Source of the DNA: Erysipelothrix sp.
Lineage (GTDB): Bacteria; Bacillota_I; Bacilli_A; Erysipelotrichales; Erysipelotrichaceae
NCBI GenBank assembly: GCA_012511085.1
Contig: JAAZGU010000157.1
Location: 1-18,962, forward strand
Length of the DNA stretch: 18,962 nucleotides
Direction: 5' to 3'
Made by a program: the position numbers and the translations under genes. Under the pieces are notes generated by a model. It was not told where the DNA came from. It searched no databases and worked only from the letters and a program-made list of their open reading frames with translations. Below, piece by piece: positions 9,008 to 15,619 of the stretch; the first letter of the stretch is position 1; each line of letters begins with the position of its first letter.

Positions 9008-9739
9008 ATGCGTTATGTCATCCTAGTGGTGCTTGTGCTGCTGGTTGGTTGCACCATCGAGCCGGCGCAGATTAACGATGCAATTGACAAAGAAATAGAA
9101 GCATCCTTAAGCTTAAAAGCACCGGAAGTAAAAAATTATAAAACACCTTATTATAGTTTTTATTTGCCACCGCATGTCGGTGTTCGTGATTCCAATAAAA
9201 TTGGAACAACCTTTATCAGTCAAAATCATGAAATTTTAATGAACATTGATATTCCGACGATCATCATGCGTCGTTATTACCGTTATGACTTAGAAAATAA
9301 CATGCGCGTTTTTGATTTAGAAAAAGATGATTATCAATATCAAGGTAAGTTTGAAAACTTCGAAGGCGATGAGCTTGATTTTGAAGTGTTTATTAATGAG
9401 GATGATCAGAAGTACATTATTTTAGTTCACAGCAATCATGTGGTGCTTTCTAGTTGGGTGCCCTTATCGAATGTGCCTGCGATTTTGTCAGACATGTTGT
9501 TGTTGATGCGTTTCACCACGGTTGATGAACCAAAGATTGTCCAAACGTACTCACGTAAGCAAATTATTGATTATCAACAACAAGTTTTAGAAATGTTTGA
9601 ACAAGTTGCCCCTGAATCGGGAACATTGTTGGATATGGATCGATTAATTAATGGCATGATTGAATTTCCGGATTTTGAAGATTTTGTGATTGATGATGAT
9701 TACATCAATAGTCAAGATGAAAGTGAGCCAGGTGAATAG
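9008..9739 (+). CDS. Predicted lipoprotein of unknown function, 243 aa
   Basis: I do not recognise this family. The N-terminus is a short signal peptide with a hydrophobic stretch (residues 3-13) ending in the lipobox LVGC, so lipidation at Cys15 and attachment to the outer face of the membrane are expected. The mature part is mixed and probably globular: aromatic-rich strands (about 45-60, YYSFYLPPHVG), a basic turn MRRYYRYD (about 88-95), a middle domain to about residue 165, then a helix-rich part. The last 25 or so residues are very acidic. AGAGG (8996-9000) supports the start. It lies 10 bases after the M42 gene and 2 bases before the next gene, so it is part of the operon leading to murC. 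Bacillus has ytpP/ytpQ/ytpR in this interval; this protein does not look like any of them. Confidence 0.8.
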   Translation: MRYVILVVLVLLVGCTIEPAQINDAIDKEIEASLSLKAPEVKNYKTPYYSFYLPPHVGVRDSNKIGTTFISQNHEILMNIDIPTIIMRRYYRYDLENNMRVFDLEKDDYQYQGKFENFEGDELDFEVFINEDDQKYIILVHSNHVVLSSWVPLSNVPAILSDMLLLMRFTTVDEPKIVQTYSRKQIIDYQQQVLEMFEQVAPESGTLLDMDRLINGMIEFPDFEDFVIDDDYINSQDESEPGE

Positions 9740-9741
9740 GA

Positions 9742-10356
9742 ATGCTAAAAAAACTAATGTCGCTCTTGTTTGAAGAAGTTGATGTCGTTGAGGAAGTAAG
9801 CCCGCAACAAGAACCGATCAAGGAACAAACAATTGAGCTTGTGGAGGCCGAGCCTAAGGCGGAAGTGATGGAAGTGTTTGAACAAACGGAACTTCCTATC
9901 AAATCAAAATCAGTCTTTGTGGACTCCGATGATGATTTTGAGGCGCCCAAAATCCCACAAGAAGTTAAGGAAAAAGAAATCAAACCCAGTCATCCAGCAC
10001 CTGATTATGAATTTTCTTCCAATATTAGCCCAATCTTTGGGAAAATCCCTGAAAAGGAGCGGGAACCAATTTTAGTGCAGTCTAAAATTGAGCTTGAAAC
10101 CGAGGAAAGCATTTTAGGGACGATCATATCTCCCATTTATGGAATCACGAAGCAAAAACAAGTGAAACTTAAAGTTGAAAAACCAACGGTGATATCCGGT
10201 AACATGTCTCTTGAAGACATTTTAGAAATTAATGAACCCACTGAAATCACCATGGAGCAAATGGCTTTTCATGAAGAGGATGTTGATGAGGCACCCCCTG
10301 AAAGTGAAGCCAAAGAAGATATTTTGATGCAACTCTTTAAAGAGGATGAACAATGA
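9742..10356 (+). CDS. Acidic, probably disordered protein with two SPI[FY]G motifs, 204 aa
   Basis: I do not recognise the family. It starts with a short amphipathic helix (MLKKLMSLLFEE, residues 1-12) and ends with a similar segment (ILMQLFKEDEQ, 194-204). The region between is rich in Glu, Pro, Lys and Ser, with no membrane helix and little sign of a fold. Two copies of one motif stand out: NISPIFGK (94-101) and IISPIYGI (128-135), each followed by Lys-rich residues. The gene follows the lipoprotein by 2 bases (AGGTGA 9730-9735 as binding site) and shares ATGA with the murC start. By position it sits where B. subtilis has sftA, the FtsK-like septal translocase just upstream of murC. It has no motor domain. 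A division-linked adaptor is possible but is inference from position. Confidence 0.75.
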   Translation: MLKKLMSLLFEEVDVVEEVSPQQEPIKEQTIELVEAEPKAEVMEVFEQTELPIKSKSVFVDSDDDFEAPKIPQEVKEKEIKPSHPAPDYEFSSNISPIFGKIPEKEREPILVQSKIELETEESILGTIISPIYGITKQKQVKLKVEKPTVISGNMSLEDILEINEPTEITMEQMAFHEEDVDEAPPESEAKEDILMQLFKEDEQ

Positions 10357-11660
10357 TATATTTTATTGGAATCAAAGGGGCAGGCATGGCATCGCTGGCA
10401 TGCATGCTTTTTGATATTGGCGAACAAGTCAGTGGCAGTGACATTGAAAAACACATCTTTACAGAAGCTGAATTGCACCGGCGTGGCATAAAAATTCATC
10501 GCTTCAATGAGGTTGAATTTCAAGACCATTGGACGGTTGTGGTTGGTAATGCCTTTACCGATTCTTTTTCAGAAGTCATCAAGGCTAAAGCAAACCCGAC
10601 GATTCGCGTGATTCGTTATCATGACTTTTTGGGTGAATTACTGCAAAAATACAAAAGCATTGCCATCAGTGGTTCGCATGGCAAAACCACAACGACTTCC
10701 ATGGTTGCCGCCATGTTACAACCAACCATCAAGGCTGGTTATTTAGTCGGGGATGGCCATGGAAAATTAGCTAAAGATGACGAGTATCTCGTGATTGAAG
10801 CGTGCGAATATCGTCGCCACTTCTTATCTTATTTTCCCCAACTTGCTGTCATTACCAACATTGATTTAGATCATATCGATTATTTTGAAGATGAAGCGGA
10901 CTATGAGTTAGCCTTTAATCAATTCATCACCAATGTCAGTGATACCGTCATTATTTATGGTGATGATCCACGGGCGCATGTTTTAAAATCAAACATTGAA
11001 ACAATTTATTATGGCTTTGGGGCCCATAATGATTTAATTGCCAAGCATGTGGAAGCTTTTGAAGACCATGTGAAATTTGATGTTGTGTTTAAAAATGAGC
11101 ACCTTGGGCAGGTTATGCTTCCTTTTGTTGGTGACCATATGATTTTAAATAGCCTTGCAAGCATTGCCATTGGTTTTAAATTAAACATGAGCCTTGCTGA
11201 AATTGAGGCAGGTCTATCAACCTTTAGCGGTGCGCGCCGCCGTTTTGAAGTTGAAATCGCAAACGGCAACGTGTATGTTGATGATTATGCCCATCATCCG
11301 ACCGAAATTGAAATGACCATTAAAGCCGCAAAGACCCGTTTTCCCAACCAAACCATTGTCGCAATTTTCAAACCGCATCGTGTGTCGCGTCTTTATCGCT
11401 TTGGCAAAGCCTTTGCTAAAGCCTTGTCACTTGCAGATCATGTCGCGCTTTGTAACTTCACAAGCATCGATGACTTTGAAGAGGGTTATGACATTGACAT
11501 TCATTACATCCAAAACATGATTGAAAACAGCGAAGTAGTCAGTGAAGATGAGGCAGGTGCAGCGTGGCTTGCACAGTTTGCACCAGCGGTTTATTTGTTT
11601 ATGAGTTCGAAGGATATTTACGTTTTATCCGATCACTTAAAGCTCTATCAAAAATCTTGA
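10353..11660 (+). CDS. murC: UDP-N-acetylmuramate--L-alanine ligase
   Basis: MurC adds L-alanine to UDP-MurNAc using ATP, the first step of the peptidoglycan peptide stem, in the cytosol. The 435 residues match the family. Visible motifs: nucleotide loop GIKGAGM (6-12), ATP loop GSHGKTTTT (107-115), the Bacilli-type EACEYRRHF (149-157) that replaces the usual Glu-Ser-Asp block of proteobacterial MurC, NIDLDH, and DDYAHHPTE (310-318) at the third domain. The start overlaps the stop of the acidic protein (ATGA, 10353-10356), with AAAGAGGATG just before it, so translation is probably coupled. It is direct evidence that the organism has a cell wall. Confidence 0.98.
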   Translation: MIYFIGIKGAGMASLACMLFDIGEQVSGSDIEKHIFTEAELHRRGIKIHRFNEVEFQDHWTVVVGNAFTDSFSEVIKAKANPTIRVIRYHDFLGELLQKYKSIAISGSHGKTTTTSMVAAMLQPTIKAGYLVGDGHGKLAKDDEYLVIEACEYRRHFLSYFPQLAVITNIDLDHIDYFEDEADYELAFNQFITNVSDTVIIYGDDPRAHVLKSNIETIYYGFGAHNDLIAKHVEAFEDHVKFDVVFKNEHLGQVMLPFVGDHMILNSLASIAIGFKLNMSLAEIEAGLSTFSGARRRFEVEIANGNVYVDDYAHHPTEIEMTIKAAKTRFPNQTIVAIFKPHRVSRLYRFGKAFAKALSLADHVALCNFTSIDDFEEGYDIDIHYIQNMIENSEVVSEDEAGAAWLAQFAPAVYLFMSSKDIYVLSDHLKLYQKS

Positions 11661-11685
11661 AAATTGTTTCAATTTTCGTTACAAT
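11657..11685 (+). promoter_or_regulatory. Promoter of the DUF948-helical protein-ccpA group, with palindrome
   Basis: TTGAAA (11657-11662) and TACAAT (11680-11685) are separated by 17 bases, each one mismatch from the sigma-A consensus. A perfect inverted repeat GAAAATTG/CAATTTTC (11659-11666 and 11670-11677, 3-base loop) covers the end of the -35 box and the spacer. The start of transcription would fall near 11692, leaving only about 10 bases before the ATG at 11703. The palindrome may be an operator, or a weak hairpin at the end of murC; it lacks a clean T-run. Confidence 0.7.
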
Positions 11686-11702
11686 GTTCATGAGGTGAAA
11701 TC

Positions 11703-12080
11703 ATGGACGCAATTTTTACAGTATTAAATGAAGCAGCAGTTATTTTATTACCTATCTTAGGAGCGATTGTGCTGTTTTTTTTGGCGATTTTAATTTACAA
11801 ATTAATCAAGACACTTGATAATTTGCAACGCAGTTTATCAACAGTCGACCACACACTGACACAAGTTGATAAGTATGTGGGGCAGTTGGAACAACCAGTT
11901 TCTACCTTATTACGGGTTTCGGCGGGGGTAAACACGGTTGCTAATACAACCGAAACGATTATTTCAAAACTTATTAAATTCATTATGGAAAACTTTGAGT
12001 GGTTCAAAGAAACCGTCGTGGATTTATTCAAAACAGATGAAGAACCAGATGAAAGTGAAGGAGGTACTGTTGATGAATGA
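11703..12080 (+). CDS. DUF948-family membrane protein (YtxG-like)
   Basis: This 125-residue protein has one N-terminal membrane helix (about residues 9-34), then a heptad-like helical segment (about 35-100, LDNLQRSLSTVDHTLTQVDK and on) and an acidic tail. That is the layout of DUF948 proteins such as B. subtilis YtxG, a general-stress-linked protein of unknown role. The neighbourhood murC-ytxG-ytxH-ccpA is the same as in Bacillus, which strengthens the call. GAGGTGA (about 11692-11698) precedes the ATG at 11703. The last 8 bases overlap the next gene. The tail is cytosolic or external depending on topology, which I cannot settle. Confidence 0.85.
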   Translation: MDAIFTVLNEAAVILLPILGAIVLFFLAILIYKLIKTLDNLQRSLSTVDHTLTQVDKYVGQLEQPVSTLLRVSAGVNTVANTTETIISKLIKFIMENFEWFKETVVDLFKTDEEPDESEGGTVDE

Positions 12081-12672
12081 AAATAATAATGAACTTCAAC
12101 ATGCGATGGATGAAGTGCAAGAAGAATTTGCGAAAGTAGAAAAGGAAGTTGAAGATCTCGTTGATTTAAGCGACGATCAAAAAGATAAGATTAAAAAGGT
12201 TGTGGACGTTAGCAAAAAGACAGTTGAAAAAGCATTTTCTGATCTCAAGGAAATGGTGGATGAATTGAAGGATAACGAAAAAGTAAAAAGTGCGCTTGAT
12301 ACCTTTAAATCCAAAGCAAAAGAACTGTTTGAAAAGACAAAACTTCAAATTGAAGAAATTAAAAATAACCCAAAGTTGCAAAGCACGTGGGAAGACATCA
12401 AAGAGACCACCAGCGAAACAGCATCCAATATCAAAGATAAAATCACCGACAATGAGAAGTTGATGGATACCTTTGAAGGGGTTAAAGATAAGACGCTTGC
12501 CGGTGCAAAAACAATCAAAGATAAAACAACTGAGTTTATGCATCGCGAAGATGTCCAAGAGAACATTGAAAAAGCAAAAGCGACAACCGTGGACATTACG
12601 AAAAAATCAGTGAAAGCTATTAAAGGTTTGTTTTCTAAAAAAGAGGACGCCGATCATGGGGAAAGTAATTAA
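12073..12672 (+). CDS. Charged all-helical repeat protein (YtxH position), 199 aa
   Basis: The start at 12073 is set by GGAGG (12060-12064) and by the 8-base overlap with the DUF948 gene; the frame opens further upstream, but that part is the shadow of the DUF948 gene. The product is almost purely Lys, Glu, Asp, Ala and Thr, predicted helical, with no membrane segment. From residue 34 it consists of five imperfect repeats starting at D34, D67, N98, D126 and H157 (spacing 33, 31, 28, 31), each opening with a polar DNEK-like cap followed by an amphipathic helix (for example DNEKVKSALDTFK and DNEKLMDTFEGVK). The style resembles LEA, apolipoprotein and YtxH-type proteins. In Bacillus YtxH occupies this position but has a membrane anchor, lacking here. 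Function unknown; a stress or membrane-surface role is a guess. Confidence 0.85.
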   Translation: MNENNNELQHAMDEVQEEFAKVEKEVEDLVDLSDDQKDKIKKVVDVSKKTVEKAFSDLKEMVDELKDNEKVKSALDTFKSKAKELFEKTKLQIEEIKNNPKLQSTWEDIKETTSETASNIKDKITDNEKLMDTFEGVKDKTLAGAKTIKDKTTEFMHREDVQENIEKAKATTVDITKKSVKAIKGLFSKKEDADHGESN

Positions 12673-12675
12673 TTC

Positions 12676-13668
12676 ATGAAACGCGTTACAATTTATGATG
12701 TCGCAAAAGAAGCTAATGTCTCACTCGCAACGGTGTCCCGTGTTATTAATGGTTTAGACATTGTACGTGAAGAAACCAAAGCCCGAGTGCAAGAAGCCAT
12801 TATTAAATTGGGCTATAAACCCAATGCCATCGCTCAGGGTTTAGCGCTTCAGAAAACAACAACCTTGGCGCTTGTGGTGCCGGAAGCAAGTTTTGTCTAC
12901 ACCGGTCAAATTATTAATGGTTTACTTGATGTTGCGAAGATTTATAAATACAACATCATGTTGCACACCACCACCGAGGGGATTCTTGAAATTAACGAAA
13001 TCATCGAAAATATTATCAAATCGCGCGTCGATGGTGTCATCATTTACAACGACAAGTTGTTGTATGATGAGTTGCAGGAACTTACAAAATATCAATTTCC
13101 AATTGTCTTGATTGGAAATAAAATGTCAGATGACAACGTTGCTTGTGTTTACGTTGACTTTGAAAAAGCAACCTATGAGTTAGTGAATAAATATTTACTG
13201 AAAGACATGACCAACATTGCCATTATTGAAGACCGTAAAAACCCATTTGCAATCAAACAAATGATTGATGGTGCACAAAAAGCCTTTAAGGAACAAAACG
13301 TAACGGGCTTTAGTTATGTGGAAATCCCTTATAATTACCGGTCCAGTTATGAATACCTGAAAAACTATTTCAAAGACAATCATCATGAAGTGGTGATTTG
13401 TCATCGGGACTCACAAGCTTTGGCGACCATTAATGCCGCCATGGAAAACAACATTAAAATTCCTGACGAGCTGGAAGTCATTTGTGCCATCGATACAAAA
13501 TACAATGCGATGGTGCGTCCACAATTAAGTGGGTTCTCCATTCCTTCCTATGATTTAGGAGCTGTTGCCATGCGCATCATGACAAAAATGCTTGCGAATG
13601 AACCGCTGATTGATCGTGAAATTGAATTGAGTTATTTATTTACTGCAAGACAATCGAGCAAAATTTAG
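12676..13668 (+). CDS. ccpA: LacI-family regulator, CcpA-like
   Basis: CcpA is the catabolite control protein of Bacillota, binding cre sites with HPr phosphorylated on Ser46. The 330 residues show an N-terminal LacI helix-turn-helix (about 4-24, TIYDVAKEANVSLATVSRVIN), a hinge helix (LGYKPNAIAQGLA, about 46-58) and a periplasmic-binding-like core. Near the C-terminus YDLGAVAMR matches the segment of Bacillus CcpA that contacts HPr (Tyr295, Asp296, Arg303 there). The sugar-binding core is otherwise divergent, so another LacI regulator is possible, but DNA-binding and HPr regions together with the ytxG/ytxH-ccpA position favour CcpA. The ATG follows the previous stop by 3 bases; the binding site GGGGAAAG is weak, so coupling to the upstream gene is likely. 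Confidence 0.85.
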   Translation: MKRVTIYDVAKEANVSLATVSRVINGLDIVREETKARVQEAIIKLGYKPNAIAQGLALQKTTTLALVVPEASFVYTGQIINGLLDVAKIYKYNIMLHTTTEGILEINEIIENIIKSRVDGVIIYNDKLLYDELQELTKYQFPIVLIGNKMSDDNVACVYVDFEKATYELVNKYLLKDMTNIAIIEDRKNPFAIKQMIDGAQKAFKEQNVTGFSYVEIPYNYRSSYEYLKNYFKDNHHEVVICHRDSQALATINAAMENNIKIPDELEVICAIDTKYNAMVRPQLSGFSIPSYDLGAVAMRIMTKMLANEPLIDREIELSYLFTARQSSKI

Positions 13669-13675
13669 TTATAAT
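13647..13675 (+). promoter_or_regulatory. Candidate promoter for tyrS
   Basis: A perfect TATAAT lies at 13670-13675, straight after the ccpA stop, with AAGACA (four of six) 17 bases upstream at 13647-13652. Transcription would start near 13682, inside the left arm of the terminator hairpin that follows. Transcripts from this promoter would thus carry an incomplete hairpin and avoid termination. The -35 box lies within the ccpA coding region. Confidence 0.5.
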
Positions 13676-13679
13676 AGAG

Positions 13680-13719
13680 TTTGTATTAAAGATAAAAATT
13701 TAATACAAATTCTTTTTTT
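13680..13719 (+). terminator. Intrinsic terminator after ccpA
   Basis: TTTGTATTAAA (13680-13690) and TTTAATACAAA (13699-13709) form a perfect 11-bp stem with an 8-base loop, followed by TTCTTTTTTT. The stem has a single G-C pair, weak for a terminator, but the T-run is good. It ends the ccpA transcript 20 bases before tyrS. Confidence 0.8.
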
Positions 13720-13738
13720 ATGTTTCAGTGGAGGAATT

Positions 13739-14989
13739 ATGAATTTTTTACAAGAACTTGAATGGCGTAATTTAGTGAAGGACACAACCGATAAAGAAGC
13801 GTTAGAAAAGCGGCTTTTGGAACCAATTGTTGTCTATTGTGGCTTTGATCCAACTGCGGATAGCTTGCATATTGGGCATTTGCAACAATTGTTGCTTTTG
13901 AAACGATTTTTAGATGTGGGTCATACGGTGATTCCACTTTTAGGGGGTGCTACCGGTATGATTGGCGATCCACGCCCAACCAGCGAGCGGGCTTTAACGT
14001 CGCTGGAAGAAATTGCGCATAATGTCTTGGCAATCAAGAAACAATTTGAACACATTTTAGGTGACCATGAACGTGTTATTATTTTGAATAATCACGATTG
14101 GCTTTCGCAATTTAAAGTGCTGGAGTTTCTAAGGGATTATGGTAAACACTTCAACGTCAACACAATGATCAGCAAGGACATTGTAGCCAATCGTTTAGAA
14201 ACCGGAATTTCTTACACTGAATTCAGTTACACGCTTCTACAAGCAGCCGATTGGTTGCATTTGTATGAAAACTACAATTGTGAATTGCAAATTGGGGGCT
14301 CTGATCAATGGGGCAACCTTACAAGCGGTACCGAATTGATTCGTAAGATGAGCACACAACCTGCGCGGGTTTTTGCGATGACTTCGCCCTTAATTATGAA
14401 AAGTGACGGCTCAAAGTTTGGAAAGAGCGAAGGCAAAAACATTTGGCTTGATCCAGACAAAACCAACGCCTATGCCTTTTATCAATATTGGTACAATGTG
14501 GGCGATGATGATGTTATCGAATATTTAAAGCGCTTGTCTTTTAAATCAAAGGCTGAAATTGAAACACTGATTGAACACGTTCAAAGTGAACCGCATCTGC
14601 GGGCAGCGCAGAAAGCGCTAGCCGCTGAATTAACGGCGCTTGTTTTTGACAGTGAAGCTCTGTCAATGGCACTTAGAATTAGCGATATTTATTTCTCCAT
14701 GGAGTATGAAAAATTATCCCTGGATGAATTTGAAATGGCCTTTGAAGATGCACCATTCATTGAGATTGTTGATCAACAACCAATCTTAGAGGTGTTATCA
14801 CAAGCGGGACTCATCAGCAGCAACCGCCAGGGGCGCGATCTTATCAAACAAGGTGCAATTTCCATCAATCAACGCAAGGTGGATGATTTTTACGCACCTG
14901 TAAAGCGGGCCGAAAGCTACCATCAACAATATGCGATTATAAAAAAGGGTAGGAAACATTTCGTGGTTGCGCGTTTTATCAATGATTAA
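13739..14989 (+). CDS. tyrS: Tyrosyl-tRNA synthetase
   Basis: A class I aminoacyl-tRNA synthetase of 416 residues charging tRNA-Tyr. Visible motifs: GFDPTADSLHIGHL with HIGH at 44-47, GGATGMIGDP, the tyrosine pocket segment YTLLQAADW, QIGGSDQWGN, and the KMSKS-equivalent KFGKS at 226-230. A C-terminal S4-like RNA-binding domain covers about residues 350-410 (LSQAGLISSNRQGRDLIKQGAI). The start is fixed by GGAGG at 13730-13734. In most Bacilli tyrS has a T-box leader of 200 bases or more; the 70 bases upstream here cannot hold one, so control must differ. Confidence 0.98.
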   Translation: MNFLQELEWRNLVKDTTDKEALEKRLLEPIVVYCGFDPTADSLHIGHLQQLLLLKRFLDVGHTVIPLLGGATGMIGDPRPTSERALTSLEEIAHNVLAIKKQFEHILGDHERVIILNNHDWLSQFKVLEFLRDYGKHFNVNTMISKDIVANRLETGISYTEFSYTLLQAADWLHLYENYNCELQIGGSDQWGNLTSGTELIRKMSTQPARVFAMTSPLIMKSDGSKFGKSEGKNIWLDPDKTNAYAFYQYWYNVGDDDVIEYLKRLSFKSKAEIETLIEHVQSEPHLRAAQKALAAELTALVFDSEALSMALRISDIYFSMEYEKLSLDEFEMAFEDAPFIEIVDQQPILEVLSQAGLISSNRQGRDLIKQGAISINQRKVDDFYAPVKRAESYHQQYAIIKKGRKHFVVARFIND

Positions 14990-15016
14990 TCGAATTATAT
15001 TAGATTGAGGTATGTC

Positions 15017-15619
15017 ATGAAAAGAAAAATACTCGTGATCATCATGCTTGTTGTTTTAAGTGCATGCGCTCGCGGAAGTAAAGTTGTTGAGGAAGAAAAT
15101 TTAGAGCGCTATAAAGCGTATTATTCATTCATTTTTGATAATGATCGTTTTATTCGTGAACCTCAACATTACGAATTGGACATTGTCTTTACAAAAATGA
15201 ACAGTCAATACCGCTATGATATCATCATTGATCAACCTATAATTGCCATGTATGACATTGAAGTGATGGTTGTTGAAGATGACCTTGTTTATGACAGTAC
15301 GGATAAAATGATGCCAAACTTTGGTATTTTTGAAGATAAAAAAGTCAGTATGATTCCCAATCAAGTTGATGGTGACCTTGGTTATGTCAAAGGTGTGATT
15401 GTCAGTGGCGTTGTCGAACGTAACATTGTGGAACTTAAAATCATGGTTGGCTGGCGGGACTATTCAAAACTAGTTTCGCACCGTGAGTTTTTCATTCGAA
15501 ATTTAGATTATGAAAAGATGAGTGATCCTGATTATGACATCAAAGGGGGCGAGGATGAGGAGCCGCCTGTAGATATTGATGATGAAGAAGCTGAAATTGA
15601 GGAAGACGATGACGAATAA
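15017..15619 (+). CDS. Predicted lipoprotein of unknown function, 200 aa
   Basis: I chose ATG 15017 with TTGAGG (15005-15010) as binding site; the in-frame TTG at 15005 would use that same sequence as a start codon. The N-terminus MKRKILVIIMLVVLSAC is a clear lipoprotein signal with lipobox LSAC and Cys17. The mature part is about 150 residues of alternating polar and beta-prone segments with no family I recognise, followed by a very acidic tail (last 30 residues almost all Asp/Glu). The gene starts 27 bases after tyrS and its final 11 bases overlap the MurJ-like gene, so the two are probably translated together. An envelope role alongside lipid II flipping is inferred only from this coupling. 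Confidence 0.8.
   Translation: MKRKILVIIMLVVLSACARGSKVVEEENLERYKAYYSFIFDNDRFIREPQHYELDIVFTKMNSQYRYDIIIDQPIIAMYDIEVMVVEDDLVYDSTDKMMPNFGIFEDKKVSMIPNQVDGDLGYVKGVIVSGVVERNIVELKIMVGWRDYSKLVSHREFFIRNLDYEKMSDPDYDIKGGEDEEPPVDIDDEEAEIEEDDDE

Noticed and set aside
11659..11677. Intrinsic terminator after murC
   Set aside because: The hairpin is present, but the following bases (GTTACAATG) are not a T-run, and it overlaps a good promoter; kept as a promoter-associated palindrome.
12166..12558. 130-codon minus-strand frame rich in Phe, Leu and Cys
   Set aside because: Antisense of Lys/Glu-rich codons gives Phe/Leu; it looks like a membrane protein only for that reason.
13669..13738. T-box leader for tyrS
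   Set aside because: Only 70 bases between genes, and no specifier-loop or TGG-containing antiterminator sequence seen.
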